DNA from: JBGPBY01 sp041481485
GTDB lineage: Bacteria > Acidobacteriota > Terriglobia > 20CM-2-55-15
Reading direction: 5' to 3'
Assembly: GCA_041481485.1 (NCBI GenBank)
Contig: JBGPBY010000529.1
Location: forward strand, 1 to 5,092
DNA length: 5,092 nt
The notes beneath the pieces are model-generated. The model ran no database searches and was not told where the DNA came from. It saw nothing but the letters and a program-made list of their open reading frames with translations. Within the stretch, counting starts at the first letter, position 1. Each line of letters begins with the position of its first letter. Below are positions 1 through 5,092 of this stretch, in pieces. The translations under genes and the position numbers were made by a program.

Positions 1-32
1 ACATTTGAGAGAACTGCATTCCTCCAAATTGC

Positions 33-51
33 GGGCGGTCATTGACCGCCC
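33..51 (-). terminator. Probable terminator hairpin downstream of the sulfatase gene
   Basis: GGGCGGTC (33-40) and GACCGCCC (44-51) form a perfect 8-bp, GC-rich inverted repeat around a 3-nt loop. It begins 26 nt beyond the sulfatase stop codon. Read on the minus strand, the stem is followed by GCAATTTGG, so the T-tract is only three bases and does not abut the stem. This fits a weak intrinsic terminator, or a 3'-end-stabilising stem, for the sulfatase mRNA. On the plus strand no T-run follows, so terminating activity in that direction is less likely. Confidence 0.55.
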
Positions 52-77
52 ATACAGTGGGAACATGAAATCTCACG

Positions 78-1841
78 CTAGCTGCTGGGGTGTTCGCCGG
101 CTTTCTTGACCATTTCCAAAATCTGATCCAGGTTGTAGCTTTCCGGCGCCTGGAGTGGCGGGTAATGCTTGTAAGATTCGAGTTCTTTTAACCACAGCTG
201 CTGGCCGATGGGCAGCATATTCCAGTCGTACTGGAATGCCGTCACGGGTCCACTGAGAGCGCCTCCGAGGGACATGGCCGTCTTCTGATCCAGCCCGACA
301 GCCTGTTCGAAGGGATCGCGCTTGATGTTCTGGACGAGGGTAAAGTGAAATGGAACAAGCGGTAAGATCCAGCCTTCCGGACCGGGTTGCGACATCGTGT
401 AGTACATTTTCCAGTTCTTGTAGCGCACTGCTGATGGTGTAGCCCCGGAAAAGTAGAAGAACACATTTCGAGCCGAGTTCTGCGATGAGCCTTCGAGGTA
501 TGCGCGCTGGTCGAATCCGTCGAGAGTAGTCCTGACGAAGCCTGGGTATGAGCCGGATTGAATCTGGTTTTTCAATTCATCGCCCTTTGGTCCACCGGCA
601 ATATCGGTGAGTGTGGGCATCCAGTCCAATGCCGCGAACAGCTGATTCTTGACCGTGCCCGGACTGATGTGCCCCGGCCAACGAACGACCATTGGAGCGC
701 GATAACCGCCTTCCCATGCTTCGCCCTTTTGTCCTTTGAATGGTGTAACGCCTCCATCAGGAAAGGAAATGGCCTCGGCGCCGTTATCGGTCGTAAAGAC
801 GACGATGGTGTTGTCGAGTTCACCCATATCCTGCAGCTTCTTGAGCACGTAGCCAATGTTGTCGTCCATCTGTTTCATTCCGGCTTCGTTGACACCCCAG
901 TCCTTGCCGCCCTGCTCACCCACCATGGCCATGTACTTGTCGGATAGCACGGTGGTGACATGCATGCGTGCCGGGTTGTACCAAACGAAAAACGGTTTGT
1001 TGGTCTTCTTCGGATCATTGCGGTCGAGGAAGTCAATCACCTTTGACGAGATTTCTTCGTCGACGGTCTTCGATCGATCGAGAGTAAGAGGCCCTTCGTC
1101 CTTACAGGACTGCGCCTTCTCCGTTCCGTCGGCCGACTTGCACCAGAGCACCGGACGTGGCGGAGTCAGGCAGGTTGTCGTTCTGGGATCGACAGCGCCG
1201 GCAACTTCATTCACTCCGGGGATGGGCGTGTTCTTACATGGCGGAGCTATACCCTGAGTACTGGGATTCTTGTTGATATCGGGAAAGCTGACCTGCTGCA
1301 TTGCATCCAGGTGGTACAGATAGCCCCAGTATTCCTGAAAACCGTGCGCAGTCGGCAGCGACGCCGTATGGTCGCCTAAGTGATTTTTCCCGAATTCTCC
1401 GGTCGTATAGCCCAAATCCAGCAAGATTTTCGCGAGCGCAGGCGTTCCGGGCCGAAGGTATGAAGGGCTTCCGGGCAGTTGAGGAGGAATCATGCCCGTC
1501 CGCAGAGGATACATGCCGGTGAAGAACGCATTGCGACCGGATGTACAGCTCTGCATGGCAACGTAATCCATGAAGATTGCTCCCTCGTTGCCAATGCGGT
1601 CGATGTTTGGCGTTTCTCCAACCATCAAGCCACGGTGGTAGATGCTCGGCTGCATCCAGCCAATATCATCTCCCATGATGAATAGGATGTTCGGTTTCTT
1701 TTCAGCCTGCGCCAGGACCTTTCCAGGCGCCCCAAAGACTGCACCTGGCCACCGGAGAGTAAACGCCGTCCCGCCGATAATGCTGACCAGGATTATCAAC
1801 GCCAGGATTCGGCCGTACCAGACTTGAAATTTAAGAATCAT
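78..1841 (-). CDS. Type I sulfatase (arylsulfatase family), exported, with variant CTSGR active-site motif
   Basis: This 587-aa protein is a hydrolase of sulfate esters in the alkaline phosphatase superfamily. Residues 11-29 form a hydrophobic export segment, and a possible signal peptidase I site (AQA) lies at 43-45, so it probably acts in the periplasm. Seen: the metal ligands D58/D59 in GDDIGW, the putative formylglycine residue C99 in CTSGR (99-103), K152/H154 in GKNHLGD, H294 in ARMH, D352/N353 in TTDNG, and K369 in PFKG followed by the WEGG-RAP block (377-383). All expected catalytic and Ca2+ positions of the family are therefore filled. Oddity: the third motif position is Ser, where Pro or Ala is usual. 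Cys residues at 202, 224, 234 and 246 may form disulfides. The ATG at 1841 was chosen because AGGGAGGA lies 9 nt upstream; the longer reading frame would open with TTG at 1889 and lacks that support. The substrate is unknown. It is divergent from the DUF3300 gene. Confidence 0.93.
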   Translation of the reverse strand: MILKFQVWYGRILALIILVSIIGGTAFTLRWPGAVFGAPGKVLAQAEKKPNILFIMGDDIGWMQPSIYHRGLMVGETPNIDRIGNEGAIFMDYVAMQSCTSGRNAFFTGMYPLRTGMIPPQLPGSPSYLRPGTPALAKILLDLGYTTGEFGKNHLGDHTASLPTAHGFQEYWGYLYHLDAMQQVSFPDINKNPSTQGIAPPCKNTPIPGVNEVAGAVDPRTTTCLTPPRPVLWCKSADGTEKAQSCKDEGPLTLDRSKTVDEEISSKVIDFLDRNDPKKTNKPFFVWYNPARMHVTTVLSDKYMAMVGEQGGKDWGVNEAGMKQMDDNIGYVLKKLQDMGELDNTIVVFTTDNGAEAISFPDGGVTPFKGQKGEAWEGGYRAPMVVRWPGHISPGTVKNQLFAALDWMPTLTDIAGGPKGDELKNQIQSGSYPGFVRTTLDGFDQRAYLEGSSQNSARNVFFYFSGATPSAVRYKNWKMYYTMSQPGPEGWILPLVPFHFTLVQNIKRDPFEQAVGLDQKTAMSLGGALSGPVTAFQYDWNMLPIGQQLWLKELESYKHYPPLQAPESYNLDQILEMVKKAGEHPSS

Positions 1842-1850
1842 GTTTCGACT

Positions 1851-1858
1851 TCCTCCCT
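1851..1858 (-). promoter_or_regulatory. Strong Shine-Dalgarno site of the sulfatase gene
   Basis: On the minus strand AGGGAGGA ends 9 nt before the ATG at 1841-1839. The TTG at 1889 that would add 16 residues has no such site. The added stretch is polar and Arg-rich and would sit in front of the export helix. The site therefore decides the start. Confidence 0.8.
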
Positions 1859-1886
1859 CTCGTTGGATTTGGATTCTGATTAGTAC

Positions 1887-1915
1887 CAATTTCGCAACCG
1901 AAGGACACCTGTCAA
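1887..1915 (-). promoter_or_regulatory. Candidate sigma-70-type promoter for the sulfatase gene
   Basis: The minus strand carries a perfect TTGACA (-35) at 1915-1910. At 17-nt spacing the -10 position (1892-1887) reads AAATTG, a poor match to TATAAT. Transcription would then start near 1880, giving a leader of about 40 nt. Only the -35 half is convincing, so another sigma factor or an activator could be involved. The proposed -10 overlaps the imperfect palindrome at 1879-1890. Confidence 0.35.
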
Positions 1916-1965
1916 GAGATGCAGTAGCCGTTCTTCACCATCTGTATTGCAGTATCAAGGGATGC
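1912..1965 (+). repeat. Spaced direct repeat TCAAG(A/G)GATGC in the divergent control region
   Basis: TCAAGAGATGC (1912-1922) recurs as TCAAGGGATGC (1955-1965), 10 of 11 bases identical and offset by 43 bp, close to four helical turns. A shorter exact repeat, TGCAGTA, occurs at 1920-1926 and 1948-1954 and abuts or overlaps each copy. The block lies between the sulfatase and DUF3300 starts and overlaps the candidate sulfatase -35 box. It could be a pair of regulator sites. A chance origin is not excluded in a spacer this short. Confidence 0.35.
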
Positions 1966-1991
1966 CTAGTCCGCAAGAACGACGGACGGCC

Positions 1992-1997
1992 AGGAGA
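1992..1997 (+). promoter_or_regulatory. Shine-Dalgarno site of the DUF3300 gene
   Basis: AGGAGA lies 6 nt before the ATG at 2004. It selects this start over the in-frame TTG at 1947, which would place 19 mostly polar, Arg-containing residues in front of an otherwise normal signal peptide. Confidence 0.8.
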
Positions 1998-2003
1998 AAT
2001 TCT

Positions 2004-3185
2004 ATGATTGCGAAAATCCTGTCAGTTCTTCTTAGCTTCGTTCTGGTCACATCTTCTTTATGTGTGGTGTATGGATATCAGGCTCCTGCCTCATCTTCGG
2101 AGGCGGAAAGTGGAATTCCAACCGAAGCCGCGCCACAAAACGCAAATGAGTTGCAGGCACTGGTGGCGCCTATCGCTCTCTATCCGGATTCGCTTGTTGC
2201 CCAGATTCTTACGGCGTCGACGTTCCCCGACCAAATCGCTGTTGCCGAATATTGGCTCAAGCAGAACAAAAGCCTCACTGGACATTCTCTGATGCAAGCC
2301 GTCGACAAACAATCATGGGATGCGAGTGTTAAGGCGCTTACGGAATTTCCATCGGTGCTCGGCAAGCTGGCAAAGAACCTGAACTGGACGTCCTCGCTGG
2401 GAGAGTCTTATCACAACCAGCGGGCAGAGGTCATGACCGCCATCCAGACTTTGCGGGCGCAGGCCAAAGCAAGTGGAAATCTCAAGACCACTCCTCAGAT
2501 GAAGGTCGAACAACAGTCGCCGCAGGTCATCGTCATTCAGCCTGCCAATCCTCAGGTCGTTTATGTCCCGCAGTACAATCCCGCGGTTGTCTACGGTACG
2601 CCTTATGTAACTCCCGGTTACAGTGCCGGAGATGTGGCGGCCGCCGGCGTCATTGGATTTGGGGCTGGGATTGCCGTCGGCGCACTGATGAGTGGTGGGT
2701 GTTGCGGTTGGGGTTATAGCAGCTGGGACTGCGGCTGGCACGGCACCGCGGTGGTGTATCACGGCGGTGCGTATTACGGGAATTCTGCCTGGCACGGCGG
2801 GTATTACAACGGCGGTTATCACAATAGTTATGGTTACAACAACTCCTATAGCCATAACGGCAATAACTACAACAGCTATAAAGGTGGCGGCAACACCTAT
2901 AACAAGAATACGGTAAATGTAAATCATCAGAGCGATCAGAACTTCGATCGTTCCTCAGCCTCCAACTCATGGGCACATCACAACGACTCGGCCGGAGGAA
3001 AGTCCACCGCCTTCAGCGGCATGGAGGCGCACTCTGGCGGTTTTGGTAATTCTGGAGGCTGGGCTTCGAAGGCCGAGAGTAATCGCGGTTGGGGCAGTAT
3101 GCGCTCCAGCGGATTTAGTGGCGGACGATTCGGCGGTGGCGGGGGATTTGGCAGATTCCACGGAGGCGGCGGATTTCGACGCTGA
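2004..3185 (+). CDS. DUF3300 family secreted protein with Gly/Tyr/Asn-rich C-terminal half
   Basis: The product (393 aa) belongs to DUF3300, a family without an established biochemical function. Residues 1-24 look like a signal peptide, with cleavage plausible after VYG (24) or YQA (27). C20 is not in a proper lipobox because Leu precedes it. The family core spans about 48-200: the LVAPIALYPDSLVAQIL block (53-69), AEYWLKQN (81-88), the Q-SWD-SVKAL region (103-112), and the QVVYVPQYNPAVVYG hallmark (184-198). A Gly/Ala-rich hydrophobic stretch (208-230) could insert in or contact a membrane. It is followed by a Cys/Trp cluster (C233, C234, W236, W241, C243, W245). Residues 247-301 are Gly/Tyr/Asn/His-rich and 373-393 are Gly/Phe/Arg-rich, both probably disordered. 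The stop overlaps an ATG, and the DUF2950 gene begins 51 bp downstream on the same strand, so the two form a probable operon. Family assignment is firm; the role is unknown, with envelope or surface assembly a guess. Confidence 0.92.
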   Translation: MIAKILSVLLSFVLVTSSLCVVYGYQAPASSSEAESGIPTEAAPQNANELQALVAPIALYPDSLVAQILTASTFPDQIAVAEYWLKQNKSLTGHSLMQAVDKQSWDASVKALTEFPSVLGKLAKNLNWTSSLGESYHNQRAEVMTAIQTLRAQAKASGNLKTTPQMKVEQQSPQVIVIQPANPQVVYVPQYNPAVVYGTPYVTPGYSAGDVAAAGVIGFGAGIAVGALMSGGCCGWGYSSWDCGWHGTAVVYHGGAYYGNSAWHGGYYNGGYHNSYGYNNSYSHNGNNYNSYKGGGNTYNKNTVNVNHQSDQNFDRSSASNSWAHHNDSAGGKSTAFSGMEAHSGGFGNSGGWASKAESNRGWGSMRSSGFSGGRFGGGGGFGRFHGGGGFRR

Positions 3186-3223
3186 TGCGATCTTTGTCTA
3201 GCCCGCAACCACGAAACCGGATT

Positions 3224-3230
3224 GGAGGTG
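3224..3230 (+). promoter_or_regulatory. Near-perfect Shine-Dalgarno site of the DUF2950 gene
   Basis: GGAGGTG is followed after 5 nt by the ATG at 3236. This is the strongest ribosome binding site of the plus-strand unit. It favours 3236 over the upstream in-frame ATG at 3185, which overlaps the DUF3300 stop codon as TGATG. Confidence 0.85.
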
Positions 3231-3235
3231 TCCTT

Positions 3236-4228
3236 ATGTCGCACACGGTTCGAATGTCAAAGATGATCGCTGCACGTTTCTGGATGTTCCCGGCACTGCT
3301 TGTACTGACTACCTCATTGATCTCTTGCAGCAGGCCGGAGATTGCCACAGCCCAAAAGGCAGCCGCTCAAAAGACATTTGCATCACAAGAAGAAGCATCG
3401 GCTGCATTCGTGGCGGCCGCAAAGTCCGGCGATCAGAATGCCTTACTTGCCATTTTCGGCCCAGACGCCAGAGACATCATGTTTTCGGGAGATCCCGTGA
3501 AGGACAAAATTGCACTACAGGATTTTGTTGCCGCCTACGCCCAGATGAATCGCTGGCGCCAGATCAAGGCAGGCGGCCAAATGTTGTATACCGGCGCGGA
3601 CAACCATCTTTTCCCGATTCCACTGGATCGGAACAGTTCAGGTCAGTGGTACTTCGACACGGCGGCAGGTAAAGATGAAATTCTTGCACGCAGAATTGGC
3701 AAGGGTGAGCTGACGGCAATCGCTGCCTGCGGCGCCCTCGCCGATGCTCAAGAGCGATACTTCAGCCAAACGCACGATGGCGACAGCGTAAAACAGTATG
3801 CTCAGAAATTCGTCAGTGACGCAGGGAAACAGAACGGCCTGTACTGGCAGGCTGCCATTGGTCTGCCTCCCAGTCCACTGGGGCCACTCGGCGAATTCGC
3901 AAAGACGCTGGGCTACAGAGGTACAGGCGATAAACCACAACCGTTCGACGGCTACTTCTTCCGAATCCTGACCAAACAGGGGAACACGGCACAAGGTGGC
4001 GCGAAGGACTACATCGCGAGTGGAAAGATGACTGGCGGGTTCGCATTTCTTGCCTATCCCGCGGAGTACAGGAACTCGGGAATCATGACTTTCATCATCG
4101 CGAAGGACGGAGTCGTTTATCAAAAAGACCTCGGCGAAAAAACCAGAGAAGCCGCTGTAGCCATGACGGACTACGATCCGGGTGACGGATGGGAGAAAGT
4201 TTCGGGTATGGAAGAGAACAAACAATAA
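3236..4228 (+). CDS. DUF2950 family lipoprotein
   Basis: The product (330 aa) is a DUF2950 protein of unknown biochemical function. The N-terminus has basic residues, a hydrophobic stretch (16-29) and the lipobox L-I-S-C with C31 as the lipidation site. Ser follows, so outer-membrane sorting would be expected by the E. coli rule. The conserved domain covers about 48-325: F-S-EEA-AAFVAAAKSGD (48-66), the FGPDARDIMFSGD block (74-86), FPIP (126-129), WYFDTAAGKDEILARRIGKGEL (138-159), GLYW (201-204), SPLGPL (213-218), GYFFRILTKQG (239-249), GGFAFLAYPAEY (267-278) and YQKDLGEKT (295-303). These match the family in order and spacing, and the gene looks complete. The start at 3236 gives both the best ribosome site and an intact lipoprotein signal; ATGs at 3185, 3254 and 3263 are alternatives. 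Proximity to the DUF3300 gene suggests that the two products work together in the envelope (inference). Confidence 0.92.
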   Translation: MSHTVRMSKMIAARFWMFPALLVLTTSLISCSRPEIATAQKAAAQKTFASQEEASAAFVAAAKSGDQNALLAIFGPDARDIMFSGDPVKDKIALQDFVAAYAQMNRWRQIKAGGQMLYTGADNHLFPIPLDRNSSGQWYFDTAAGKDEILARRIGKGELTAIAACGALADAQERYFSQTHDGDSVKQYAQKFVSDAGKQNGLYWQAAIGLPPSPLGPLGEFAKTLGYRGTGDKPQPFDGYFFRILTKQGNTAQGGAKDYIASGKMTGGFAFLAYPAEYRNSGIMTFIIAKDGVVYQKDLGEKTREAAVAMTDYDPGDGWEKVSGMEENKQ

Positions 4229-4240
4229 GAGAGCGGGTGA

Positions 4241-4259
4241 AACCGAAGATTCATCGGTT
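4241..4259. terminator. Weak hairpin between convergent DUF2950 and DUF4239 genes
   Basis: AACCGA (4241-4246) and TCGGTT (4254-4259) form a perfect 6-bp stem with a 7-nt loop. The loop contains the DUF4239 stop codon (4251-4253). The hairpin begins 12 nt after the DUF2950 stop. No T-run follows in the plus direction and only TTTC on the minus strand, so intrinsic termination would be weak. It is the only candidate structure in the 22-bp gap. Confidence 0.25.
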
Positions 4260-5033
4260 GATATCGGCGCGCAGATCCTCAAGAGCCTGGTCGAATTCGT
4301 CGACTCGTATCAGACCATAACGAGGGAACTCCAGATCGATAATGACGTAAACGGACGCTGCCAGCATGATCGCAAAACCGATGGCGTGAAACCAGTTTCG
4401 CTTTGCGGCCTTAGCCATGCCATAACCGGCCAGAGCTGAGCTTACAAAAGCCATCGTAAATAACAGAAAATAGATGACGATCGGTGGATGAATCCGAAGG
4501 TTCAGGATTCGCGTGGACTGGATGTCGAACATTGCGTTCAGCGCCGGGAGTAACAACCTGGCCGCATCCGGGTGAGACCCCGGGGCCAGTGTTGCCGCAA
4601 CGGACTGATTCCAGATTTCACTCTGGAGCTCCTTCTGGTTCGCCAACTCCTTCGTGGCGAATTCCATATCCGGAACTCGGCGGTAAAACTCCAGCCTCGA
4701 ATCGACGTAGCGTCGAAATTTCTCCCGCACTAACTGACAGGACTCCTCTGAAAGCAGGCTGACCCGATAATAGGCGGTACCAATTGCGTTGGTTTCGTCG
4801 ATGATCAATTCCCTTCGATGATCGAACCTCGATGCTGCGCCAGAAAACGTAAAGGCGACCAGCAGACCAAGCAGTGCGAGTATTGCTCCATCGATGGTGC
4901 TGGTACCGGTGTGTGCGCCTTCAGAATCCTGCCGGATCTGACGTTTTCCTATCAGCCGGCCCAATTCAAAAAGAATCAGCATTCCGAAGAAGAGCCCGAC
5001 AGAAATCCCAATCACCAAAAATGAGAAATTCAT
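4251..5033 (-). CDS. DUF4239 (bestrophin-like) integral membrane protein
   Basis: The 260-aa product has four predicted membrane helices: 3-25, 48-66, 183-205 and 215-233. Right after helix 2 comes the family signature SRFDHRRELIIDETNAIGTAYYR (68-90). A soluble, charged middle region (91-180) is probably helical. After helix 4 lies the second signature, DLEFPRYGLIRV (233-244). Helix number, signature order and length match the DUF4239 family, which profile searches describe as bestrophin-like; no channel activity is established for it as far as I know. The start at 5033 has only a close GAGAAGG site about 4 nt upstream, but it begins helix 1 correctly; the next Met (residue 18) would cut that helix in half. 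The gene converges on the DUF2950 gene with 22 bp between stops, so antisense overlap of transcripts is likely. A shared role with its neighbours is not indicated. The 59 bp upstream to the window edge show no clear promoter. Confidence 0.88.
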   Translation of the reverse strand: MNFSFLVIGISVGLFFGMLILFELGRLIGKRQIRQDSEGAHTGTSTIDGAILALLGLLVAFTFSGAASRFDHRRELIIDETNAIGTAYYRVSLLSEESCQLVREKFRRYVDSRLEFYRRVPDMEFATKELANQKELQSEIWNQSVAATLAPGSHPDAARLLLPALNAMFDIQSTRILNLRIHPPIVIYFLLFTMAFVSSALAGYGMAKAAKRNWFHAIGFAIMLAASVYVIIDLEFPRYGLIRVDEFDQALEDLRADINR

Positions 5034-5092
5034 GTTCCTTCTCGACGGATATTCAGTGATGCCAGGAGTACGGGTTTCCGCCGAGCGAATTC

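Noticed and set aside
2..25. A GGAGG and nearby ATGs on the minus strand at the left edge, possibly the start of a further gene
   Set aside because: GGAGG is only 1 nt from one ATG (19-17) and 16 nt from the other (4-2), both poor spacings, and at most six codons are visible.
1070..1080. The palindromic run TCGATCGATCG inside the sulfatase gene
   Set aside because: It encodes ordinary residues of the sulfatase in frame and has no further symmetry or copy elsewhere to suggest a site.
558..1257. Plus-strand open frames of about 130 residues inside the sulfatase gene
   Set aside because: The minus-strand sulfatase reading is fully supported by catalytic motifs; these frames show no domain or export signal.
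2313..2927. A 204-residue open frame antisense to the DUF3300 gene
   Set aside because: It lies wholly inside a firmly assigned gene. Its Ile/Val/Ala-rich translation is the complement of the Gly/Tyr/Asn-coding repeats, with no recognisable domain.
2742..3182. A possible tandem DNA repeat or CRISPR-like array in the GGCGG-rich region
   Set aside because: The units vary in length and sequence and keep an open reading frame; the pattern comes from low-complexity protein coding.
3638..4282. A 214-residue open frame antisense to the DUF2950 gene, extending into the 3' end of the DUF4239 gene
   Set aside because: It covers conserved DUF2950 coding sequence, has no recognisable domain, and is best explained as a shadow frame.
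5087..5092. The window ends exactly in GAATTC, suggesting a cloned EcoRI fragment end
   Set aside because: GAATTC occurs at several internal positions (for example near 1392, 2113, 3893 and 4293) and the left end is not such a site, so the end is probably coincidental.

Overview
The window reads as ordinary chromosomal DNA of a moderately GC-rich, Gram-negative-type bacterium. Every gene encodes an exported, lipid-anchored or membrane protein, and the strong ribosome binding sites (GGAGG type) are standard bacterial ones. Adjacent DUF3300 and DUF2950 genes, a large periplasmic-type sulfatase and a DUF4239 membrane protein are compatible with a soil or freshwater Acidobacteriota or Proteobacteria genome. 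That placement is inference from remembered family distributions and was not tested.

Layout, left to right. Positions 1-77 hold a GC-rich hairpin that probably ends the sulfatase transcript. A type I sulfatase (78-1841, minus) follows. Its putative formylglycine motif reads C-T-S-G-R, a variant of the usual C-x-[P/A]-x-R. A 162-bp divergent spacer (1842-2003) holds a perfect TTGACA box on the minus strand and an 11-bp near-exact direct repeat. Next comes a plus-strand two-gene unit: a secreted DUF3300 protein with a Gly/Tyr/Asn-rich C-terminal half (2004-3185) and a DUF2950 lipoprotein (3236-4228). Only 22 bp further on, and convergent, lies a four-helix DUF4239 (bestrophin-like) membrane protein (4251-5033, minus). 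The last 59 bp are its upstream region. No gene-free stretch exceeds 300 bp. I saw no tRNA, rRNA, mobile element or CRISPR array.

Working together: the DUF3300 and DUF2950 genes are almost certainly co-transcribed. Their products are predicted to meet in the cell envelope, one exported and one lipid-anchored. The sulfatase is predicted to act in the same compartment and shares the divergent control region, so a common envelope or surface-polymer role is possible, but nothing in the sequence proves it. No transporter, polysaccharide lyase or sulfatase-maturing enzyme is present to reveal the sulfatase substrate. The window does not show a clearly new defence or mobile system. The points most worth a second look are the variant sulfatase motif, the uncharacterised DUF3300/DUF2950 pair with its low-complexity tail, and the structured divergent control region.
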